DNA of 29,470 bases from positions 1 through 29,470 of the forward strand of contig JAYMGJ010000189.1 in the NCBI GenBank assembly GCA_037178675.1, written 5' to 3'. Source of the DNA: Scleroderma bovista (lineage: Eukaryota > Basidiomycota > Agaricomycetes > Boletales > Sclerodermataceae). The notes below the pieces were generated by a model, which had not been told where the DNA came from, made no database searches, and saw nothing but the letters and a program-made list of their open reading frames with translations. A program made the position numbers and the translations under genes. Shown one piece after another: positions 11,443-20,187 of this stretch; the first letter of the stretch is position 1; every line of letters starts with the position of its first letter.

Positions 11443-12310
11443 TTAATTGAAGTTCTTAAGAACGTCCTGCCAGGTTGGCCTAGTAAAGAGGTCGTTCCAC
11501 CACCTAAAACAGCGGGTCAACGATCATCGTAGTCGTCAACATAGCATTTTACGAACCTTGCAACGTTCGGCCTGCTGGAGAAGACTTCCGGTAGGCCAGC
11601 TGCAGTGGCCAACATAGTGCCATAAGGAAGATGCTGGAGGTCAGCAAGGGTGACGCTCTGTGCCCGCACAGTAATTAGTCAATATCGATAGCCATATAAT
11701 CCAGAAAATGTTGCTCACGTCTCCAGCGAGGTACTTCTGTTTGCCGAGAATGACTTCATAAGCATTGAGCTTCGCATTCAGGGCCTCAAGGCGCTCTTTG
11801 ACAACAGCCTCATTTGTCTCCAACCCACGGAATCTGGTGGACATTCAGAATCAAGTGCAGAGTCACGACACGTCAAGTTACTTTTTGAAGACTTTCTCGA
11901 ATACGATCGAGGAGACAAAAGGGTTGAAGTTGAATGCCTCGATTGATGCAGCCTGCTCGAACAGCGCCTCTTCCTTGGGATCGGTGGGAATGAGGCCCTG
12001 AGTTCCCTGGTTGGGAAACTTCTTGATCAGATAGCGGGCGATGGCGCGAGACTCGTAGACTGTGAAGCCATCCTCATCCTGGAAGACATTCAATGGTCAG
12101 TTGGGAGAGGAATAGAAAATGGTTTCGCCGACATACGACGAGGTAGGGGACCTGCCCGAAAGGCTGCTTGGCAACGAAGTCTGCATGTTTATGTTCGCCT
12201 TTGCCAAGATCGATGGGGAAAAGTTGGAGGTCGATATTCTTCTCCTTGCAGACGAGGGCGACGAGCCGAGTGCAGGTCGATCTGGGGGCACCGTAGAGTT
12301 TGATGGCCAT
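11443..12310 (-). CDS. Glutathione S-transferase, phi-like, tandem copy 2
   Basis: Exons on the minus strand: 12310-12137, 12078-11882, 11833-11719, 11657-11557, 11503-11443, giving 215 aa. Exon lengths are 174, 197, 115, 101 and 61, identical to copy 1. Motifs: KLYGAPRSTC with likely catalytic Ser11, FGQVPY, DEDGF and YESRAI after splicing, then KQKYLAGD, TLADL and RPNVARWW. Differences from copy 1 cluster near residues 8-36 and in the helix after residue 110, close to where substrates bind in this fold, so the two enzymes may differ in substrate preference. Introns differ in sequence and length, so the duplication is not very recent. No disabling change is seen. The cytosolic detoxification role is inferred from the family. 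Confidence 0.92.
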
Positions 12311-12366
12311 GGTATGTAGTTGTGGGAGTGGATTGGGGTTATGATGATCGGAGACATGGGCACATC

Positions 12367-12373
12367 TTTATAT
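12367..12373 (-). promoter_or_regulatory. TATA box of GST copy 2
   Basis: On the minus strand this reads ATATAAA, 57 bases before the ATG at 12310, next to the same ATCCCCAG block found upstream of copy 1. Position and base pattern fit a fungal TATA box. Confidence 0.45.
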
Positions 12374-12400
12374 CCCCAGAGGATGTCTGAGTCCGATATT

Positions 12401-12417
12401 GCTGAGTAAAATCGCAT
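12401..12417 (-). promoter_or_regulatory. AP-1/Yap1-like element upstream of GST copy 2
   Basis: The plus strand reads GCTGAGTAAAATCGCAT; on the gene strand the core is TTACTCAGC, close to a Yap1-type half site. It lies 91 bases upstream of the ATG, the same distance as the related element of GST copy 1. The change of C to A in the core makes it a weaker AP-1 match than copy 1. Confidence 0.4.
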
Positions 12418-13421
12418 CAATAATGAGGCCTGTGAGCAACCTATGAGGGTCAACGAAGCTGGCCCGCTACTACTAGCCAGACTTACATAAACCGAGATCC
12501 ATAAGCAAGATTCGAGAACTTGGTAAGCCAACTCTTAGTAACGCTCCGCGCTGCTTTCGCAGATTGAGTCCTGAGGCGATGTTTAGTAGGCACGGAAATC
12601 GAAAAGCTGCCAACTGCGGAGTAAGACGCTATCCTATTGCCACTGTTGATCTGCGTATGTAGAAAGGCAGTGATATTGGCAACTTGCCAGCACATAGTAG
12701 GCAATGCATCTCGAGAGGTGCATGTGCTCTACTAATACGCCGGGGGAGAGGTGGCCTGATGGAAGCTGCCATGGCATTGCAGAGCCTTCTGTGAACACTA
12801 ACTATACTTCAATCAATTGATGCAACTGACTAGTCTAGCCCGATGTACACATCGGACGCCCGCCTGGGACGGCCAGTCCAAGGAAAAATGCTCTTAGAAT
12901 CCGTTTGAAGCGGGGTGTGGGACTCCGTACTAGTAAGCCTACTGGTAACCCCGTTAACAATGAAACCTTGTAAGCGTCGTTATGCCCACTAAAACCGCAG
13001 GGTTTGTGATCCAGTCCAACTCGAGGGAGGGTAGCCGCTCGGGGAGTGATAGGCTTGCCATGTGTCTCTTACGAGCTTTCGATGGGTGATCTGTATATCG
13101 GATCTTATACATAGTGTCGGCTGAGTGGTTGAGTCCTTGGATAGTTCGTTCGCAGCGCAGGACACAGACTAGGTGCGCTGATTCCGATACTGGGATGCGA
13201 AGGAGTCTGGATGGTGCGCTCTTCACTTCCTTTCGTCGTTCTAGAGTGAAAGGACAAGCAGGCTATGTCCCAGTGCACTAACTGTTGTAGCGCACATTCA
13301 ACTTCTAGGTGTGACACGACATCGTGGTGAGAGATGGCCAACGTCGGACTTGCCTTGAGCGTGGCGGGACCCGATGTTTGTCTCTCTTTGTGCCGGGGAG
13401 ACCTTCGAGAGTCGGCCGTAA
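12418..13421. other. Divergent intergenic region (GST2 / fucosidase), no gene seen
   Basis: About 1 kb with short unrelated open stretches on both strands. None has motifs or plausible splice chains. It should hold the distal promoters of GST copy 2 (leftward) and the fucosidase gene (rightward). Confidence 0.4.
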
Positions 13422-13422
13422 T

Positions 13423-13440
13423 ATCATTTCATTTCATTTC
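13423..13440 (+). repeat. Short CATTT repeat upstream of the fucosidase gene
   Basis: Three to four tandem copies of a CATTT/TCATT pentamer lie about 180 bases upstream of the fucosidase start codon. It is a minor microsatellite within the promoter or 5' UTR region. No function is implied. Confidence 0.5.
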
Positions 13441-13613
13441 ACCCCCATCGTTGTACTGAGTGCAGGTGTTCGAATCGTAGTTTCTGAATTGCTCTACAAG
13501 AGCAGCGTGCCATACAGTATGGTTCGTCGCTTCCAAATTCTACACAGTTCCTACCTAACTAGCCCCGACAGGCATTCTCTCTCGCATTGAAGGTGTGGTC
13601 ATGGAAAGTTGTT

Positions 13614-16600
13614 ATGAAGGCGTTTTGCATTCCATTCATCTGCGGCCCTCTCTTGTCCTATTTCGAGATGGAGCATACCTGTTTTTCCTCGTTCTCGTCG
13701 TTGCCGCTCCCACTGAAGGACTTGTACAACAACCAGGCTGCATCAGTCAACGGATCTACAGGAAACTTCGACAAACATGGAGGGACATATCCAGCCGAAT
13801 ACCTTCCTACTGGACCTTGGATTTACAATGGAGTCACGGTACGTCTCATGGATCTCAATTCTCTCGATAATTGTCACCTGGTCGTAGTATGATCTACCCC
13901 TTGCATGGGGACAAGGCTTGGACAACGTCGTCTCTGATGGCCAAGTCATATCCCTAGAGGAACCCACTTATATCCACGAGTTCCATATCCTCTATGCGGG
14001 CGAGGAGCCTTACTGTAGGTGGTAATTGCCATGCTATGGGCAACACTCAATTGCGTTCCTTTCTCCAGGGGGGTTAAGCGAAAATTTCGAGTTGCAGTAT
14101 GAAGACGGCTCTGTCAAGTTGCTTCCATGTATGCTCCTTGTTCCCCTGCTGTGTTCTTGCTCATTTCGAGTGCTCTTCAGTCGGTGGGAAAAACTGGTGG
14201 AAATGGCCCTTCTTGGATTGGGGAGAGATCCGAACGTGAGCACAAACGTGCTGGCATTACCCCATACTGATCCGTCCTTTACTGTAACAGCCCATTCCAT
14301 TTCACGGACTATGGTTCCGCAAAGAACATGAACTCCACTCATATCTACCAGATATCCCTTTCTGTCCCATCTCGGGGTGCCCTGCGGAGCATTAAACTTC
14401 CAGAAACAGGAAGCCTTTACAACAGACTGCATATATTTGCCCTGACGTTGACCCCGTCTGTCAACTCTTTGACCAAACCCGCGAAGCCAGCTGTCTCCAT
14501 TCGCAATGTCCGTTTCACTACACGCTGGGAAGATGTTGACGAGATTCGTGCTCAGGTTGTCGAAATCACAATAGCAAATATACTTCCTGCAACGTTTGCA
14601 ACGTCCCCATCCGCCTCTATCTCTTCGGAACACTCGATCGAAGTGATCGGTCATGGGTTAAAGACTGTAGTCCCGGCCCACATCCACCGTCTTGTACCCG
14701 CAGATCAAGCTCGAGTAGACGTTTTGGTATTGAATAGAGACGGAATCGGTAATGCTACGGTTTTCGTCAAAGACTCGCAGGGAAACGTAGTGGGGGAATC
14801 GCATGGTTGGCCCATTGCTCGATTGCGTGAACACTGGACGCCGGATACTGCTGTATTGGCAACGCACGAAACCCCGACTTGGGTAAGCCCATGGACTAAC
14901 TCGCCACATCTTCTCAAGTCCTGACTCACTTTCAAGTGGAACAAAGCTAAATATGGAATTTTGTATGTCCTGCTGTCTCCGTAACGCCGTAACTGAGTCT
15001 ATGTGCACAAATCGACAGCATCCACTGGGGTCCGTACAGCGTTCCAGCTTGGGTAGGTGGAGCGATGAAGACATTGTGCATCGCTGAGATCTGTCTACTA
15101 GGGCGCACCTGGTGTTTACGCAGAGTGGTATAAGTGCGCGACAGAATTCCCTAGTATTTACATTACTGATAATTTTCAGCTGGCATCTGCACATTCAGGA
15201 CAGCCCATTCTGGAAGCATCATCTTGAATCCCATGGCCCTGTAACTAACCCATGTATAGGGTTAGGGTTATCCCACACTGACGCCTTTGTTTCCAGCATG
15301 TCCTATACGACGACTTCTTTGAGGGTTTCACCGCCTCGGCGTGGAACCCTAGCGATTGGTTGAACCTTATCGACGAGGCAGGAGCCAAATACTTTGTCTT
15401 CGTCACGGTATGTGTTTATATGTTCCATTCAGGGTAATGCATGATATTCCTCCCGAAGAAACACCATGATGGCTATAGCCTCTTTGATACCAAAGATACC
15501 ACGCACAGAGGAAGCGTCTATCTTCCTCCATATCGCGACTTCTTAAAAGAGCTCATGGAGACGGCTAAAATAGAGAAGCCACACATCCACCGAGGCACTT
15601 ACTATTCACTTCCTGAGTGGTCAGGGTGGTTATTGATGGTCTTCGTTGCATCTTTCTGACCCGGATCCACAGGTTTAACCCGTATTATGCCAAGTATGGC
15701 TTCGACATATGGCCTGGGGGGTTAGCCCGCAATCCATATGATCCATCGCAACTTGAGCCTTACACTGGGATGCTTAATATTACCGACTATCTCGACGACT
15801 TGTTATTGCCGCATATGGTTTCGCTCGCTGTGGACTATGAAACTGAGATCATGGTGCGGGGTTCTAGTTATCATGATCGTTGACTGGCTTTGCTTATCCT
15901 CGACAGTGGTGCGATATTGGAGGTCCTAATAAGACCCCGGAGTTCGCCGCGGAGTATTACAACAATGCGATGAAGCACGGTTACCAAGTCGTCATGAACG
16001 ATCGTTCGTGGAGCTATTCAGTTCTCCGAGGACTTGTTTTCGCTAACATTGTTGTTCCCCCCCTCCGTCGGCTGTAGGGTGCGGAGATGTGCCTGACTAC
16101 GATTCTCCTGAGTATTCAAAATACGAAACGATCCAACCGAGACCCTGGGAGACCAGCGAGGGGATGGATCCTTACAGCTACGGCTTCAACTCTGTAACTG
16201 ACCCCTCTGCATACAAGAACGGCACGACCATCATTCAAACATTAGTCGACATCGTAAGCAAGAATGGCAACTAGTAAGTTTCATTTCTTTGTGGCATTGG
16301 TATTGAGTAATACATGTGTGCCAGCTTGCTAGATATTGGTCCTACGGCCGAGGGGGACGTTATCGATGCTATGGCCGAAAATCTCCTTGATGCTGGCAAG
16401 TGGCTGAAATGTGCCGGACAGTGCGTCTATGACACAGTAGGCTACTTCCCTCCCTCCCTGCAGAGGGAACCTGCTGACTCAACCCCGATCCATACACACA
16501 CAGGATTACTGGTACCAAACCTTCCGAGACGTATCCGGCTCAGTACGCTTCCTGACCACACCGCGAACCTTCTGCATCATTTCTTTCGAGAAGCCAAGTA

Positions 16601-16857
16601 GCGGAAAGCTTGTAGTCGACGCGGGCGGTGTGGTGTTTCCTATCCGGCCAGGTGATACTATCAGATTGCTGCAGCCGGCCTCCCCGTCGCCGCTGGTCTT
16701 GAACGGACCCCGCGTCGCTGATCCCGAGGAGGCTCGTGGTCTGGACTGGAGCCTTGATGACGATTCGGGGGTGTTGACGATCTATGTACCCGAAACGCAG
16801 GTCGACACGGTTGAATATGCGTGGGCTTTCGAGGTTGCGTATACTTTTAAAGTTTGA
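13614..16857 (+). CDS. GH29 alpha-L-fucosidase, likely secreted
   Basis: Exons: 13614-13838, 13888-14014, 14069-14128, 14181-14235, 14291-14882, 14937-14962, 15019-15052, 15102-15133, 15180-15240, 15297-15407, 15459-15619, 15673-15853, 15907-16003, 16078-16273, 16325-16436, 16504-16857; about 807 aa. The first ~345 residues are an N-terminal beta-rich extension absent from the ~450-residue animal enzymes. The TIM-barrel catalytic domain follows (~350-690) with KYGIFIHWG (from residue ~357), KHHDGYSLFD (~442) and WCDIGG, whose Asp (~558) is the expected nucleophile of this retaining family. DIGPTAEGD lies near 656, and a beta-sandwich closes the protein. It hydrolyses terminal alpha-L-fucose from glycans. 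The start is uncertain: the ATG at 13614 is the first in this frame and gives a short hydrophobic leader, but an upstream exon ending at ATG 13519-13521 with an intron 13522-13571 is possible. Introns ending at 14936 and 15458 use AAG acceptors. Confidence 0.88.
15257..15270 (+). repeat. Telomere-like TTAGGG motif inside a fucosidase intron
   Basis: The intron 15241-15296 contains TAGGGTTAGGGTTA, about 2.3 units of the fungal telomere repeat. It is short enough to have arisen by chance. Confidence 0.7.
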
Positions 16858-17673
16858 AGCGTTTAAGTAGAGGGCTCGTATGTAAGAATGTGTATGATAT
16901 CGCTCATTACAAGGGTGTTACTTGGGGTCAATTTGGGGTTGCCCAACCATTCATCAGTTATGATATGGAAGACTTACGGTCACCGTCGAAATCGGCCCCT
17001 ACAAATTTGACGCGCCGTGACGTCCGAGGCAAGCGTGGCACGAGCACCAACAGTGAGGAGACTGTCGATACGTCCGAGGTCGTCGAGTCGTGTAGTCGTC
17101 TTTAGCGGAGAGGTCACGTATCAGTCATCGTCTTGGTCGAGCATAGTCGGGCGACGTGTATCCTTGTCCGAGACGATACTCCTGAGACCTAGGAGATGAC
17201 ATCGTCAGCCTCGGCAGTCGACAATGGCGCTTACATGGGAGTAGAACTCGGAAGTGATAAAGTGAAATCTTGAGGACGACAAATTATGAGTGAGTCGCGC
17301 ATGGCGAGGTGGTCAGCAGGATGCCTCGCAGTACTAGTTACAGTAAAACACAAAGCCGACATTGTTGATTCGACATAGAAGGTCAATACAAGTGTTTGGT
17401 TTATACGAGAAAAGGAAGTTATAGGGAAAGGGGGAGTTATACAACAAGAGGGAGGTGTATGAAAAAGAGAAAGGAATGAAACAGGATGAACTTGAACAAC
17501 AAGGTCACCAGTCAAAGTATTTATCTGCGCCGACAACCAACCCATAGGTAATGTTGAAAGGAGCGTAGAAGGAGAAGAAGTCGCCGAAGCAAAAGAAAAA
17601 CGAGACAGTTCCACCTCTCACCGCCTCGGCAGCGTCCCCGATATCGTTCGCGGCCTGGTCGATGTCGCGGCGC
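16858..17673. other. Convergent intergenic region, no gene recognised
   Basis: This lies between the end of the fucosidase gene and the end of the decayed protease-like copy. An intron-like GTAAGC to CCTAG segment occurs on the minus strand at 17238-17190, but the flanking frames give no recognisable protein. The minus-strand open stretch 17505-17673 directly after the pseudogene stop is probably its former 3' UTR. Confidence 0.35.
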
Positions 17674-18240
17674 CTAGGCCACGACTGGGTGGAGGCGGGC
17701 ATCAGGAAGCCCATTGTCCTTGATGCGTTGCAAGAGTCAGAAAAAGGGTGTTGCGTATGTGACGTCCGAGGACTCCATCTTGCCGGCACCGCTGATACGT
17801 CCACGGCCGTCAGCGATGATAGAGCCCGAATCGCCGGGGGACAGAGAAGAGCCCAGAGTTGTTGTCATAGGGGAGGAAAGCGCACTCCGTCGACGCCTGG
17901 TGAGTGCCATTGTTGAAGTACTCGCGAACAAAAGAGAAAATGCCGGTAGCGCGGCCTATGGTGACGCCAGTGGCGTTGCCGTGCTTTATGACTACGAGGC
18001 ATGGTCTTCTTGGATGATATATCCCGAAGCTTGAGGAGGCGGTGCTTCGGATACTTAAAGGACGTGGTGGCGTCAGTGCGGGCACATCTTCAATGTGAAT
18101 TCCTTGAGCGGAATCTTCGTACCTGGATATAACAGTCAGGCTAGATGGCCTGAATGAGATAAATCAAAACATACCAAGGTCGATCACATTGCCCCTAAAG
18201 GCCTTCTCGATCTTGGAGCTGTTGAGTTCGCTGGGCGGTG
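17674..18240 (-). pseudogene. Decayed copy of an Agaricomycete trypsin-fold (GDSGS) protein
   Basis: On the minus strand, pieces of one protein can be followed across frames: SSKIEKAFRGNVIDLG (18229-18175), a preserved intron 18174-18123, then TKIPLKEFTLKM, FKYPKHRLLKLRDI, PCLVVIKHGNATGVTIGRA, GDSGSIIADG, SSDVTYATPFF and LLQRIKDNGLPDA, ending at a natural stop (17674-17676). The match is to a large Agaricomycete family with a chymotrypsin-like GDSGS serine motif, recalled from memory and not searched. Damage: a frameshift near 18080, an internal deletion plus frameshift near 18011-18024, one extra C in a C5 run near 17836 just before GDSGS, and TGA replacing an expected Trp codon at 17737-17739. 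The N-terminal part, with the rest of the protease fold, is missing or unrecognisable. It is nonfunctional as written. Confidence 0.75.
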
Positions 18241-18557
18241 CTCCTTCAACTCGCGGTAAGCCTCGACTCCGGTGGGCTTTAACGTCCACGGGGTGGTCCC
18301 CGTACGGTAAACTAACCCCGCCAGAGGGCAGGCCCAAATAGTAAACCTTTGCCTCCGGCTTGGAAACAGAGTGCTGAAGCGAAGAAGAATGTAGGAAATT
18401 TCCTAAGTCCATTGCAATGATTTGGTGCTTCGACGATGGTGAGGTGATAAGAATCGGCGACACCTTGTTTACTGCGCGGGTGTCACGTGCAGTGACCTTG
18501 TAATAAACAAGTAATAATACTTACATAAGCTATGTAGCTCCCCAGACCTGGGCCATC

Positions 18558-19055
18558 ATGCATCAGCCGCCTGTCCTCAGACTCTCCCCCTACACCATCC
18601 AATTTATCTTCGAGTCAGGCTTGGCTCCAAGCAAAAGCCCTTGCTGTAACGGAAAACATCCAATGGTGTCCCCATCGGAGGAACCAGCAATCCGTCGTGA
18701 CGAACACCCGAAAAATGCAGAGGACCTTCTCGTCAACTGGCGCTACAACACATGGATGGAGGAATATGCCGACGCTGTCCCAGACAGTCCTTTGGCACTT
18801 CCTCCTGATGGGCCATAATTGACAAAATCGCCTCTAGCCCATCTCACCTGCCTCGCCCGCCCCATGCGCCTGGTGACCCGCCTCGCCCGTCTCTTGCGGA
18901 TGATGACTCCAACAGTGATTTCGGATGTCAGATCTCACACTACCTCCCGTTTCTTGCCATGGCCCATTCCTCTCCACCAAAGCTTGTCCCATCGCAATCC
19001 TGCTTATCACTATGTGAGGCCTGTTCCATCACTTTGCACAGGATTGGAGCTTTAG
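18558..19055 (+). other. Proline-rich open stretches, unassigned
   Basis: The frame at 18558-18818 gives 86 residues with a basic middle and a Pro/Asp-rich end. After its stop, another frame continues with Pro- and Asp/Ser-rich text up to about 19050. Such sequence resembles the low-complexity N-terminal parts of some basidiomycete transposon-derived proteins, but I see no catalytic motif. It may be a relic or chance coding-like sequence. Confidence 0.2.
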
Positions 19056-20090
19056 ACCAGTTAATCAGCAAACGCTCGGAAGTTGCACGGCGTCGAACTT
19101 GTCAAGGTTAGCTCCTTGGGAGGTGATGAGAGGTCTGGTGCGAGATCTTCCATCTCGTGCTCCAAAACCTGACTGACACACTCGACAGCAAATGCCACGA
19201 GAATCTGCTGTGCTCCAGCTGCCCGTGGACCCTTGTTTTTGTTGCAAGGGGGTGATACCAGCGCCTGAGGTTGCCAGGCAACTCCTTTTCAAATAATAGA
19301 CCAGTGCGTGCGTATCGGATTCGATCGTCCGAGTGACACCATTCATCTCCCCAGCTTGCCAATCAGGAGATTAGCAAAGGCCTGAGCTATTTGATAACGT
19401 AGCCAGTCGATTGTACCAATGTTCTTGTTCTTGATCGGCGAACGAGCTATGGTACGGTACCAGTGCGTTAGATGATAGTATTGTTATCGTTGATCGAGCT
19501 GAGTTCGAAGTGAGTTCTCATCCTATCATTGTGCATTCAGTTTACAGTTTGAGAGTATTTGGCCCACATCGAACTAGCACTACTATGACGACAGTGGAAA
19601 ATAGATCTGTGCATCATCTTCTCGGCTTTTGACATCGTATCACGCAGCTACGCTATTGGACGGAATATTTTCAATTTTGCTTCGTTGCACTTCGAGATAC
19701 CGAGCTACCGCTTCTGTTCGGCTTAAATTCAGTTCCAGACAACGAGGTGAAACAAAGGAGAAACTAAGGAATTGAATGGAGGGGTCCTAATAGTTGTCTG
19801 ACTTGGTCCGCTGATCTCCACTACCACTGACTGAACTCGTTGCTCCCTCCAGCCATTCGTAAGTGGCGTATTCTTTGCCCTTGAAGAATGTGCCCATTAC
19901 TGGTCCAGTCATCATGTTGTCCTACCCCAACGAAGTAACCACTTACAGAGGCGGCAAAAAAGGCTTCTATCTAGAAGTACGTGCGCCCGTTATATGATAC
20001 GGTGTTTGCGATACGTTGCCTCGCCGATTCCTTCTGAACCAGAATTCTTCAGGACGTATTATGAACCAAAGTGGGCTAGTCGAATCTTCC
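19056..20090. other. Intergenic region upstream of the DyP gene
   Basis: About 1 kb with short open stretches on both strands (for example 19108-19362 on the minus strand). None could be matched to a family or to a spliced model. No terminal repeats were found by eye. The right end should contain the DyP promoter. Confidence 0.4.
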
Positions 20091-20098
20091 CATCGACA

Positions 20099-20106
20099 TA
20101 TATAAA
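20099..20106 (+). promoter_or_regulatory. TATA box of the DyP peroxidase gene
   Basis: TATATAAA lies 82 bases before the ATG at 20188, a normal distance for a fungal TATA box with a short 5' UTR. This supports that ATG as the start. Confidence 0.55.
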
Positions 20107-20187
20107 CCCAACCCATCAGCCTAGAGTCCCACAATTCCTTGATTAGCGTTTTGGTATCCCACTTACAACTTCCCAAGTTCTGACCCA

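Noticed and set aside
13463..13480. GTTCGAATC, resembling a tRNA T-loop
   Set aside because: The flanking bases do not form a T-stem, and no acceptor, D or anticodon arms can be placed upstream.
14034..14654. 206-residue open frame on the minus strand
   Set aside because: Antisense to fucosidase exons 3-5 and crosses their introns; composition is a shadow of the plus-strand gene.
17190..17238. Intron-like segment on the minus strand (GTAAGC to CCTAG)
   Set aside because: Flanking exonic frames end quickly and give no recognisable protein; could be chance.
17505..17804. 99-residue minus-strand frame containing a hydrophobic aromatic run
   Set aside because: It starts in the wrong frame within the pseudogene and continues past its natural stop at 17674; likely former 3' UTR.
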